DNA of 8,172 nucleotides from Candidatus Gastranaerophilales bacterium. GTDB taxonomy: Bacteria > Cyanobacteriota > Vampirovibrionia > Gastranaerophilales > Gastranaerophilaceae. Position numbers and translations under genes: made by a program. The notes under the pieces are model-generated. The model did no database searches, was not told where the DNA came from, and saw only the letters and a program-made list of their open reading frames with translations. Below, in pieces: positions 1 to 6,401 of the stretch. The stretch is from assembly GCA_944323585.1 (NCBI GenBank), contig CALUTA010000062.1:1-8172 (forward strand). The letters are read 5' to 3'. Position 1 is the first letter of the stretch. Each line of letters opens with the position of its first letter.

Positions 1-64
1 TTCAACTCCACTTCACAACTCTCTTATTTGACATTTGAAGAAAAATCATTAATTCAAATAGAGG

Positions 65-93
65 ATAACAAATCAGGTAATAGTATATAGAAT
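65..93 (+). promoter_or_regulatory. Putative sigma70-type promoter of the lytic transglycosylase gene
   Basis: A TAGAAT box at 88-93 matches the -10 consensus in five of six positions. Exactly 17 nt upstream is ATAACA (65-70), a 4/6 match to TTGACA. Transcription would then begin near base 100, immediately before the hairpin at 102-129. Assignment is by eye only. A perfect TTGACA at 28-33 further upstream has no good -10 partner at normal spacing. Confidence 0.45.
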
Positions 94-101
94 AGTAAGT
101 G

Positions 102-129
102 TTGCCGGACAGGTCATGTTTTCCGGCAA
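102..129 (+). promoter_or_regulatory. Perfect 8-bp inverted repeat (leader hairpin or operator)
   Basis: TTGCCGGA (102-109) is the exact reverse complement of TCCGGCAA (122-129), separated by a 12-nt loop. The stem is GC-rich in an otherwise AT-rich intergenic region. It ends five bases before the AAGGGG ribosome binding site, and if the predicted promoter is right it forms the very 5' end of the mRNA. It could stabilise the transcript, modulate ribosome access, or be a dimeric repressor site overlapping the start of transcription. No T-tract follows, so it does not look like a terminator. I do not recognise it as a known riboswitch family. Confidence 0.6.
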
Positions 130-134
130 AAGAC

Positions 135-140
135 AAGGGG
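135..140 (+). promoter_or_regulatory. Ribosome binding site that sets the transglycosylase start
   Basis: AAGGGG lies 9 nt upstream of the ATG at 150. It favours this start over an in-frame GTG at 99, which has no Shine-Dalgarno sequence and would lie at or upstream of the predicted transcription start. Confidence 0.7.
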
Positions 141-149
141 ACGAAAATT

Positions 150-908
150 ATGTTTTCGGAAATGATACAGGGATTATTAAATTCAGGCGGCAAGGCTCAG
201 GCTATGCAAAGATATGCACAGCTTCAAAACAGGGTTGCCAACTTTAGAAACCAGATTAACGGCCCTGAAATTCCGCAGACACAAAACCCCATTGATACAA
301 TTTACCCGAACACAAAAGCTAATGTACAGTCTTTTGAAAATGTTTTAAAAAGTTCTGCAACTGACTTTGGCTCACTCCTTTTAGGACCTCAGGCAATGAA
401 GGTCAATGCAAATCTTATTAAAAATACAAACCCGACAAATACCCTAAACGCAGCGCTTGAAGAACTTCAGGAAGTCAAAATTCCGGACGGCATGCTATCT
501 TTAAACAACATTTCAGCCAATCAAACGCAAAAACATCAGATTTTAGGCATGATTTCACAAATTGCAGAAAAACACGGTGTTGATGAAGACCTGATTAAAG
601 CCGTAATCAAACAGGAATCAGGGTTCAATACCCGAGCCAAATCCAAAGCAGGCGCAATGGGGTTAATGCAGCTTATGCCGGCGACTGCAGCAAGCCTCGG
701 GGTTAAAGACCCGTTTAATCCGGTTCAAAACGTTGACGGCGGTACAAGATATTTAAAATCAATGCTTGACAAATATAACGGCAACATAATACTGGCGCTT
801 GCGGCTTACAATGCAGGTCCCGGCGCTGTTGACAAATACGACGGGGTTCCTCCGTATGAAGAAACTCAAAATTATGTTCGCAAGGTTCTTGCAAATTACT
901 TGCAATAA
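150..908 (+). CDS. Lytic transglycosylase, SLT (Slt70/MltE-like) domain, no signal peptide
   Basis: This 252-residue protein should cleave the MurNAc-GlcNAc bond of peptidoglycan to leave a 1,6-anhydroMurNAc end. The catalytic SLT domain is C-terminal, about residues 130-252. The hallmark motifs are in order: KQESGFN with catalytic Glu156, GLMQLMP at 171-177, AAYNAGPGAV at 218-227, and PPYEET at 234-239 followed by YVRKV. The first ~125 residues are polar, Gln/Asn-rich and probably flexible, with no hydrophobic signal peptide, lipobox or transmembrane segment. This is odd for an enzyme acting in the periplasm. The N-terminus, with a helical QRYAQLQNRVANFRNQI stretch followed by SFENVL, loosely recalls flagellum-associated transglycosylases exported by the flagellar apparatus; that is only an inference. 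The gene has its own promoter-like region and is probably transcribed separately from the next gene, although no terminator is visible between them. Family assignment is secure; the physiological role is not. Confidence 0.94.
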   Translation: MFSEMIQGLLNSGGKAQAMQRYAQLQNRVANFRNQINGPEIPQTQNPIDTIYPNTKANVQSFENVLKSSATDFGSLLLGPQAMKVNANLIKNTNPTNTLNAALEELQEVKIPDGMLSLNNISANQTQKHQILGMISQIAEKHGVDEDLIKAVIKQESGFNTRAKSKAGAMGLMQLMPATAASLGVKDPFNPVQNVDGGTRYLKSMLDKYNGNIILALAAYNAGPGAVDKYDGVPPYEETQNYVRKVLANYLQ

Positions 909-934
909 AAAATGATGATTGGAATATTAAGACT

Positions 935-963
935 TTTGCATTAAATAATTTTTCTGTTACAAT
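935..963 (+). promoter_or_regulatory. Putative promoter of the MCE protein/lpxK/nth cluster
   Basis: In the 84-nt gap after the transglycosylase gene, TACAAT at 958-963 is a 5/6 match to the -10 consensus. TTTGCA at 935-940 (4/6 match to TTGACA) lies 17 nt upstream. Transcription would start near 970, giving a leader of about 23 nt that contains the AAGGAAAGGG ribosome-binding region (978-987) before the ATG at 993. Confidence 0.5.
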
Positions 964-992
964 AGCTTTATCTAAATAAGGAAAGGGATTTA

Positions 993-2354
993 ATGAGATT
1001 TTCATCATCTTTTAAAGTCGGACTTTTGACTCTGTTATCACTGGTTTTGCTGGTAGGAGTCGTTCTTAAAGTAAAAGGCAGAGCACTCACTTCAGCAAAA
1101 CGTATTGAAATAACATTCAAAGATGTTAACGGCATGCGCCCCGGTGCAGGTGTTCAGATGATGGGCCTTAAAGTCGGTCAGGTTGAGGAAATTAAGCCTG
1201 TTATTGACAACGAAAACAGCCACGTTGATGTTAAATTCGTAATCACCGAACCCGGAATTGAAATTCCAAAAGCATCTGTATTTTCTATCCAGCAGTCAGG
1301 ACTTATCGGTGAACTTTTCCTGGAAATCACCCCTCCTAAAACACGTACTATTTATATTCCAATGAAAAACAAAGATGTTTTGTATAAAGATGATGATGTA
1401 AAAATGCAACTTGACGACAAAATCTGCAATGTCGGCAAAATCAAAAATATAGAAATCGTTTCAAGAGAAGTTCTGCCCTATAATATCAAAGACACCATAA
1501 AAACTAACAATGCATACAAAATAGATTATATAATTAATCTTCCGGGTCTTATTCTGCCGGAATTTCTAAAAGGAGAACCCTTAACGGAAAAAGGACAAAA
1601 ATCACTTCTTGTTTCAACCTTAGATGATGTAACCCTTCCTTATCCGACCCAGACTTCTCCTTATACAATTGTGGAGCCGATGAGAATTTCAGACTTTATG
1701 GAATGGCAATACAAGGCAGCTGAATCCCTGACCGAAACAAACAAAAAGGTTAATGATCTTTTGTCAGACGAAGTTATTGCAGAACTAAAAGAGTCTGTAA
1801 CAAACATCAACGACCTAACGGCAAAAACAGCGGACACTATGGGTAAAATTGATGCAATTGTTGAATCGTCAAGAGAAGATATCGACACTTTGATGGCACT
1901 GCTTGATCAGACATCAAAAGATTTCAACAAAATGTCTGAAAATATAAATACCATTATAGGCGACCCTGAATTTAAAACAACAATGATGTCTACAGCGAAT
2001 TCAATGGATAAACTTGCACAGAACATAAATAAAATCATTGGAAATGATGAAGAAGCTGCACAGATGGCTGCTGATATAAGAGAAATTGCCCATAACGCAA
2101 ACGAAATCAGCACATATATTAACGGATTTACGAAAGACGAACAACTGAAAAAAGATTTGACAAGTGCTGTTTCCAACGCAAACAAAGCAATGATTAACCT
2201 CAACATGGCACTTTCAACAGTAAACCAGATGACACCTGAAAAGAAAACCGAATTGCAAACAATTATTGAAGATACAAAAGTTACAACCTGTAACTTAAAG
2301 AAATTCTCAGAAAAATTAAACAAGAGATTTTTAATCTGGAGATTGATGTTCTAA
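993..2354 (+). CDS. MCE-domain (MlaD-type) phospholipid transport protein
   Basis: This 453-residue protein is probably the membrane-anchored substrate-binding subunit of an Mla/TGD-like ABC system moving phospholipids between inner and outer membranes. Residues 8-26 form one N-terminal transmembrane anchor. An MCE/MlaD domain follows at about 37-115, with the typical G-MRPGAGVQMMGLKVGQV segment at 47-64 and the conserved QQSGLIGELFLEI stretch near 100-112. Residues 118-232 form an insert-like region I cannot assign. From about 236 to 443 the protein is predominantly helical and heptad-like, with three related I-N segments at 318, 345 and 376 followed by acidic residues. In long MCE proteins such helices form a tunnel or needle. 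The final residues (KRFLIWRLMF) resemble, from memory, the basic/aromatic end of cyanobacterial MCE proteins. No MlaE permease or MlaF ATPase gene lies in the window, so partners are presumably encoded elsewhere. The ATG follows a purine-rich ribosome-binding stretch. Linkage with lpxK supports a role in outer-membrane assembly. Confidence 0.9.
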   Translation: MRFSSSFKVGLLTLLSLVLLVGVVLKVKGRALTSAKRIEITFKDVNGMRPGAGVQMMGLKVGQVEEIKPVIDNENSHVDVKFVITEPGIEIPKASVFSIQQSGLIGELFLEITPPKTRTIYIPMKNKDVLYKDDDVKMQLDDKICNVGKIKNIEIVSREVLPYNIKDTIKTNNAYKIDYIINLPGLILPEFLKGEPLTEKGQKSLLVSTLDDVTLPYPTQTSPYTIVEPMRISDFMEWQYKAAESLTETNKKVNDLLSDEVIAELKESVTNINDLTAKTADTMGKIDAIVESSREDIDTLMALLDQTSKDFNKMSENINTIIGDPEFKTTMMSTANSMDKLAQNINKIIGNDEEAAQMAADIREIAHNANEISTYINGFTKDEQLKKDLTSAVSNANKAMINLNMALSTVNQMTPEKKTELQTIIEDTKVTTCNLKKFSEKLNKRFLIWRLMF

Positions 2355-2393
2355 AGTTTTTTCAAGGTGTACAAAAAAAAGAATAATACTCTT

Positions 2394-3413
2394 ATGAACT
2401 TAAAGACCCGAATTACCCAAATACATTACAACAAAAATGCCGGAGGCATTCTGTTTGAAATTTTAAAATTTTGCTCTATATTTTACGGAGCCGGAAGCAG
2501 GTTAAAAAATATTCTTTATGACAACAATATTTTAAAATCCCAAACAGTGAACGCTTACGTAATATCCGTCGGAAACATAACAACCGGCGGGGTCGGCAAA
2601 ACCCCTGTTGTATCAAAGATTGCAAAGTATTTTTTATCTAAAGGCGAAAAAACAGCAATTATTTCAAGAGGTTACGGCGGGGGGCTTTCAAACAAACAAA
2701 TTAATGTAATTTCTGACGGAAAAGAGATTTTTTATAATGCAAAACTGGCCGGAGATGAACCTTACTGGCTTGCGAAAAACACAACGGGTGCCGTTGTCAT
2801 AACAAGCAAAAACAGAGTTACGGCTTCAAAATATGCAATATCAAAATACGGGGTCACAAAAATTATTTTAGATGACGGATTTCAGCACAGAAAACTTCAC
2901 AGAGATCTTGATGTTGTGCTTGTTGACAGCGAAAAGCTTTACGGCAACGAAAATCTTCTTCCGGCAGGGCCTTTGAGAGAAGGCAAAGAAGCTTTCAAAA
3001 GAATAGACAGAATGGTTATCGTAAGTAAAAATACAAATCACGAAAAAGCAGAAAAACTTGCAAAAATTACGGCTAAAAAGATAAAAATACCGACAACTGT
3101 CTGCTACACCGAACCGGATTACGTCTACAATATCAAAACAGGAGAAGTTCTGCATGACGATACGGAAGCGGTGGCAATCTCCGCAATCGGCCAGCCCGAA
3201 CAGTTTTACAAATTCCTGGGGAACTACAGAATCACTAAAACCGTTACTTTTGACGACCATCACAGGTATGAGGAAAGCGACCTTCCAAACGGTACAATCA
3301 TTACAACGGAAAAAGACGCCGTCAAAATGAAAGATTTTAACAGAGATGACATTTACGCACTCAAATTAAGAACCCGAATTAACATTGAGGAACTCCTTAA
3401 TGACAAAGCTTAA
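2394..3413 (+). CDS. lpxK: Tetraacyldisaccharide 4'-kinase (lipid A 4'-kinase)
   Basis: LpxK phosphorylates the 4' position of the lipid A disaccharide with ATP at the inner face of the inner membrane, giving lipid IVA in the Raetz pathway. Numbering from the ATG at 2394 (339 residues, normal for the family), the signatures are all present: P-loop GNITTGGVGKTP at 60-71, ISRGYG at 90-95, GDEPYWLA at 120-127, LDDGFQHRKL near 159-168, LPAGPLRE at 189-196, IGQPEQF near 265-271, DHHRY at 288-292 and TTEKDAVK at 304-311. From memory, the Asp of GDEP and a His of DHHRY match the catalytic Asp/His pair of the Aquifex enzyme. A hydrophobic, basic N-terminal helix would sit on the membrane. The start is uncertain: a GTG at 2367 would add nine residues, but neither start has a good Shine-Dalgarno sequence. 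The gene lies 39 nt after the MCE gene and its end overlaps nth by 14 nt, so all three are probably cotranscribed. It shows that the organism makes lipid A. Confidence 0.96.
   Translation: MNLKTRITQIHYNKNAGGILFEILKFCSIFYGAGSRLKNILYDNNILKSQTVNAYVISVGNITTGGVGKTPVVSKIAKYFLSKGEKTAIISRGYGGGLSNKQINVISDGKEIFYNAKLAGDEPYWLAKNTTGAVVITSKNRVTASKYAISKYGVTKIILDDGFQHRKLHRDLDVVLVDSEKLYGNENLLPAGPLREGKEAFKRIDRMVIVSKNTNHEKAEKLAKITAKKIKIPTTVCYTEPDYVYNIKTGEVLHDDTEAVAISAIGQPEQFYKFLGNYRITKTVTFDDHHRYEESDLPNGTIITTEKDAVKMKDFNRDDIYALKLRTRINIEELLNDKA
3387..3392 (+). promoter_or_regulatory. Ribosome binding site of nth, inside lpxK
   Basis: GAGGAA lies 7 nt before the ATG at 3400 and inside the last codons of lpxK. It selects ATG 3400 over an in-frame TTG at 3385. 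Because ribosomes finishing lpxK pass through this site, translation of the two genes is probably coupled. Confidence 0.7.
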
Positions 3414-4047
3414 ACACGAAATTGACATCGACAAAATAGTAGAATTGTTAAAACAGGCAGACCAGCCAAGAAGCGATTTTGTACATCTGATGGACACTTT
3501 TAATGATCCGTATCTTGTTTTGATAGCCTGCATTTTAAGCTTAAGAACAAATGACAAAACAACATATCCTGCGACATTAAGGATGCTTGAACTTGGCAGA
3601 ACTCCGGAAGAGTTTGCAAAATGCGATGTCAAAACTCTTGAAAAAGCAATCTACCCTGTCGGATTTTATGCCAACAAAGCCCGCCAGATTGTGGAATTAT
3701 CAAAAGAACTGGTTGAAAAATACAACTCAAAAGTTCCAAAATCAATTGAAGAAATGACAAAATTCAACGGTGTCGGAAGAAAGACCGCCAACCTTGTAAT
3801 GTCAAGGGGCTTCAATGAACCCGCAATCTGTGTAGACGTTCATGTTCACAGAATTTTCAACCGCCTCGGCTACATCAAAACCCAAAATCCGGAAGAAACT
3901 GAATTTGCCTTAAGAAAAAAACTTCCGGTTAAATACTGGATAGACATCAACACCCTTCTTGTAACCCACGGACAGAATGTCTGCAAGCCAATTAACCCAA
4001 AATGCGATATCTGCCCGATTAAGGACTATTGCGCAAAAATCATTTAA
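3400..4047 (+). CDS. nth: Endonuclease III (DNA glycosylase/AP lyase)
   Basis: Endonuclease III removes oxidised pyrimidines and cuts the abasic site by beta-elimination in base excision repair. The 215-residue product has the family's normal length and all its key elements. The helix-hairpin-helix FNGVGRKTANLV (122-133) contains the catalytic Lys128. VDVHVHRIFNRLG (145-157) contains the catalytic Asp146. A C-X6-C-X2-C-X5-C array (Cys195, 202, 205, 211) binds the [4Fe-4S] cluster. The motif ILSLRTNDKTT at 45-55 occupies the place of the lesion-recognition segment; it reads like that of clostridial or archaeal homologues rather than the E. coli LSAQATD form. MutY is unlikely because there is no C-terminal NUDIX-like domain. 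It overlaps lpxK by 14 nt, so it is expressed as part of an envelope-biogenesis cluster despite its unrelated role. Confidence 0.96.
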   Translation: MTKLKHEIDIDKIVELLKQADQPRSDFVHLMDTFNDPYLVLIACILSLRTNDKTTYPATLRMLELGRTPEEFAKCDVKTLEKAIYPVGFYANKARQIVELSKELVEKYNSKVPKSIEEMTKFNGVGRKTANLVMSRGFNEPAICVDVHVHRIFNRLGYIKTQNPEETEFALRKKLPVKYWIDINTLLVTHGQNVCKPINPKCDICPIKDYCAKII

Positions 4048-4051
4048 CAAA

Positions 4052-4080
4052 TTGACACCATGCCTGTTTTGCAATAAACT
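4052..4080 (+). promoter_or_regulatory. Putative promoter of the DUF2339 gene
   Basis: A perfect TTGACA (4052-4057) begins four bases after the nth stop codon. It is followed at 17-nt spacing by TAAACT (4075-4080), a 4/6 match to the -10 box. Transcription would start near 4087, only about 20 nt before the start codon. No terminator is visible after nth, so readthrough from the upstream cluster is also possible. Confidence 0.5.
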
Positions 4081-4093
4081 TATCACAAGAGTA

Positions 4094-4099
4094 AAGGGG
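4094..4099 (+). promoter_or_regulatory. Ribosome binding site choosing between two ATGs
   Basis: AAGGGG stands 8 nt before the ATG at 4108 but only 2 nt before the in-frame ATG at 4102. The second ATG is therefore the better start; the choice changes the protein by two residues. The same AAGGGG motif, at 9-nt spacing, serves the transglycosylase gene. Confidence 0.6.
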
Positions 4100-4107
4100 A
4101 TATGAAT

Positions 4108-6270
4108 ATGGGAACTGCTATTGTAATACTTTTGCTGATAATCTGGCTTGTTTTTATACAATTTAAACTTTCAGATATAACTACTTCACTGAATGAACTA
4201 AAAAAAAGTCTTTTGAAAGATAAAATTACAAACCCCGGCAAAGCTGACGACACCCCGCCGCCGCAGCCTGAAGGAAATAAACACATTCAAGCGGATGAAA
4301 AATCTGAGACAGTGCTTTCAATTTCTGATATTCCTGATGATATATTATTCAACACGGATACCCCAAAAGAGCAACAGCAGCAGGAACAAATTCAAAATAC
4401 CCGCAAAAAACAACCTCTGACTTTTGAAAATTTATTTTTGGGAAATATATTCAACAAAATCGGTGCAATAGCAATTCTTGTTGCACTTATTATATTAATC
4501 AAACTTGTATCACCTTATTTTGTGCTCACACCGCAGCTTAAAGCAATTCTCGGATATCTTGCAGGCTTTGGCTTAATGATAGGCGGCTTAAGCCTCCATA
4601 CAAAAAACAAGATGCAAAATTATGCAGAAGTTCTGGTCGGTACAGGTTTTGGAGCTTTATTCATATCTACATACTGCGCATGCTCTGTATTAAAGCTCAT
4701 TAATCTTCCTGAAACAATCATTATTTCAACAGTATTCCTTCTTTCAGCGTTCTATCTTGCAGACAGGCTTAAAACTACCTCCATGCTGGTGATTACGCTT
4801 ATTGCTGCATATCTGAACCCGATTGTATTTAATGCAGAGTTTGCGGTTTCTTCCAATTTTCTTTTCGGATATTTGATTTTTACAAACCTGCTTGCACTTC
4901 TTTACACATACAAAAACAATTCAAAAAAAATTATCCCCCCGCTTAATCTTTGTATTACATGCGTTATGGCATTTGTGCTGTGCAAACAGGCCAGCATTGC
5001 ATATCCGATTATTTTGTGGGGGCTATACACAGCCTATGATTTAATCACACTAATAAAAGAACAATCCAATAAGACCTTAAATTACATTAATCTTACGGTT
5101 TTAACCGGTCTGATGCTCAATGCATTCTGGGGCGAAAACAATATTCTCGGCTATATACAGCTTGGATGTGCTGCAATTTATGGAATTATAGCCTGCATAA
5201 AACGTCAAAATAGTGACGCCCGCCTTAACTACACACATTTGGCACTCATAAGCGCATTTTTGTTTGTTATATTTTTCTGTTCAGACTCAAACCCGACAAA
5301 ATGCATTGTCTGGTCAATTGAAACCGCAATACTTGCTTATTATGCATACAAATATAAACTTAAATCCCTTGCAGTATGGTCAATAATAATCTGGGCTGCT
5401 GCATACTGTTCAATATTGACAGTAGACGGAGTTTTTGGAGTAAAAGATATTACAACTTACGTTCCTGTTTGGAACATTAGGCTTGCAATGCTTGCGCCTC
5501 TTGCGATTTCATCAGGGGTTTCATATTACATCCTGAAACAGGCAGAAGATGACTCAATGGTAAACATTTCCGAATTCTTCCGTTTTGCGGGAATTACGAC
5601 AGCATATTTGTATGCAGGACTTGAACTTAACAATTTGATAAGCAAGCAGCTTGACAGCGGGCGTTCTAACATAACCTTTATCAAAACAATGACTGATTCA
5701 ATGATTTGCTCAATATATGCAATAAACCTCAAACAGCTTCAATCAAAAACAAACTTTCTCACACCTTTTCTGAATGTGATATCAGGACTTGCAGGGACTG
5801 TTGTTTTAGCTTTGCTAATATTTGCAGGCTGTCACTACAAACCGATGGAAGCCTTTATTCCTCTAATCAATATCAGAACACTTGCCTTTTTAACAGCAAT
5901 CAGCGCATTTGTACTTTATGCAAAATGGACTAAGAAATCTGTATTCAAATACATTGCATTGATTTTAGGTTTCATCCTTGTACATTTTGAAATTTCTGAT
6001 GTTATAACAAAATACGCCATTACCGAAGGCAGGTACCTGATTTCTATCTGCTGGATATTGTATTCGGGAATAATAACAACCATTGGAATTTTGCGGAACA
6101 AAGACTACTTGAAAATAACAGGAATTATTCTGAGTATCATTTCCGTATTAAGAGTATTCTTCTACGACCTTGCTGAAATTGATATTCTGTACAAATTTAT
6201 CGCAGTAACAACTCTTGGATTTATTCTGATGATAATTTCATATATTTACAACAAAAAATCCGCTAAATAA
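4108..6270 (+). CDS. DUF2339 family multi-pass membrane protein, function unknown
   Basis: This 720-residue protein is an integral membrane protein with an N-terminal anchor (about residues 1-21). A charged, probably disordered linker of about 90 residues follows, containing a PPPQP segment and a Gln-rich EQQQQEQIQ segment. The rest, from about 110 to 715, is almost entirely hydrophobic and I estimate 18-20 transmembrane helices. The segment starting FENLFLGNIFNKIGAIAIL, the LKAILGYLAGFGLMIGG helix and the AEVLVGTGFGALFISTY helix match the typical start of DUF2339 (PF10101) proteins as I know them. No enzymatic motif or substrate signature is visible, and the family has no established function that I can name with confidence. 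It lies between the lpxK/nth cluster and the redox operon, with its own promoter-like sequence, so I regard it as a single transcription unit closed by the hairpin at 6279-6312. The start at 4108 is preferred on ribosome-binding-site spacing; 4102 remains possible. Confidence 0.88.
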   Translation: MGTAIVILLLIIWLVFIQFKLSDITTSLNELKKSLLKDKITNPGKADDTPPPQPEGNKHIQADEKSETVLSISDIPDDILFNTDTPKEQQQQEQIQNTRKKQPLTFENLFLGNIFNKIGAIAILVALIILIKLVSPYFVLTPQLKAILGYLAGFGLMIGGLSLHTKNKMQNYAEVLVGTGFGALFISTYCACSVLKLINLPETIIISTVFLLSAFYLADRLKTTSMLVITLIAAYLNPIVFNAEFAVSSNFLFGYLIFTNLLALLYTYKNNSKKIIPPLNLCITCVMAFVLCKQASIAYPIILWGLYTAYDLITLIKEQSNKTLNYINLTVLTGLMLNAFWGENNILGYIQLGCAAIYGIIACIKRQNSDARLNYTHLALISAFLFVIFFCSDSNPTKCIVWSIETAILAYYAYKYKLKSLAVWSIIIWAAAYCSILTVDGVFGVKDITTYVPVWNIRLAMLAPLAISSGVSYYILKQAEDDSMVNISEFFRFAGITTAYLYAGLELNNLISKQLDSGRSNITFIKTMTDSMICSIYAINLKQLQSKTNFLTPFLNVISGLAGTVVLALLIFAGCHYKPMEAFIPLINIRTLAFLTAISAFVLYAKWTKKSVFKYIALILGFILVHFEISDVITKYAITEGRYLISICWILYSGIITTIGILRNKDYLKITGIILSIISVLRVFFYDLAEIDILYKFIAVTTLGFILMIISYIYNKKSAK

Positions 6271-6278
6271 ATGATTAT

Positions 6279-6312
6279 GCAAGCCCGCCGCGGCTTAATA
6301 AACTTGCTTTTT
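6279..6312 (+). terminator. Probable intrinsic terminator after the DUF2339 gene
   Basis: GCAAG (6279-6283) can pair with CTTGC (6303-6307), which is directly followed by five T residues (6308-6312). Within it, AAGCC (6281-6285) can instead pair with GGCTT (6292-6296) around a CGCCGC loop, giving a more compact GC-rich stem, but with AATAAAC rather than T's behind it. The two stems share bases and cannot form fully together. The position, 8 nt after a stop codon and before a new operon, supports termination, though the stems are short. Confidence 0.5.
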
Positions 6313-6401
6313 AAAAGTTGTTGTGCGATAATTTTTATAAGATTATGTTGTAAAAAATACACTAATCGGGGTTAATAGTAAATCACAATAGGAGTCGAAA
6401 A
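6313..6401 (+). promoter_or_regulatory. Leader/promoter region of the redox operon
   Basis: This very AT-rich stretch lies between the terminator-like hairpin and the NuoE-like gene and must hold its promoter. I cannot settle on one. TATAAG (6336-6341) is a good -10 but lacks a matching -35 at 17 nt. TTGTAA (6348-6353) with GTTAAT (6371-6376) has 17-nt spacing but only 4/6 matches each. An imperfect dyad, ACTAAT (6361-6366) and AATAGT (6374-6379), flanks CGGGGTT. The ribosome binding site AGGAG (6390-6394) sits 7 nt before the ATG. Confidence 0.4.

Noticed and set aside
28..33. Perfect TTGACA at the left end
   Set aside because: No acceptable -10 hexamer lies 16-18 nt downstream; the promoter at 65-93 is better supported.
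2..193. 63-codon open frame on the minus strand at the left edge
   Set aside because: It covers the predicted promoter, hairpin and start of the transglycosylase gene, and its translation resembles no family I recognise. I see no gene in 1-149.
1907..2323. 138-codon open frame on the minus strand
   Set aside because: It is antisense to the helical tail of the MCE protein. Its Ser/Phe/Val-rich translation is the complement of Lys/Glu/Asn codons, not a membrane protein gene.
2357..2380. T6 and A8 runs between the MCE gene and lpxK that could pair as a hairpin
   Set aside because: The stem would be A-T pairs only, with a loop of about 10 nt; homopolymer runs are expected in AT-rich intergenic DNA, so I give it no function.
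2868..3263. 131-codon open frame on the minus strand
   Set aside because: It is antisense to the most conserved part of lpxK (DDGFQH to DHHRY); the translation has no recognisable features.
6318..6390. Possible Rex (NADH/NAD sensor) operator suggested by TTGTTGTG and a later CACAA
   Set aside because: The half-sites are about 60 nt apart, whereas a Rex operator is a compact palindrome with a short spacer. No match exists in the leader.
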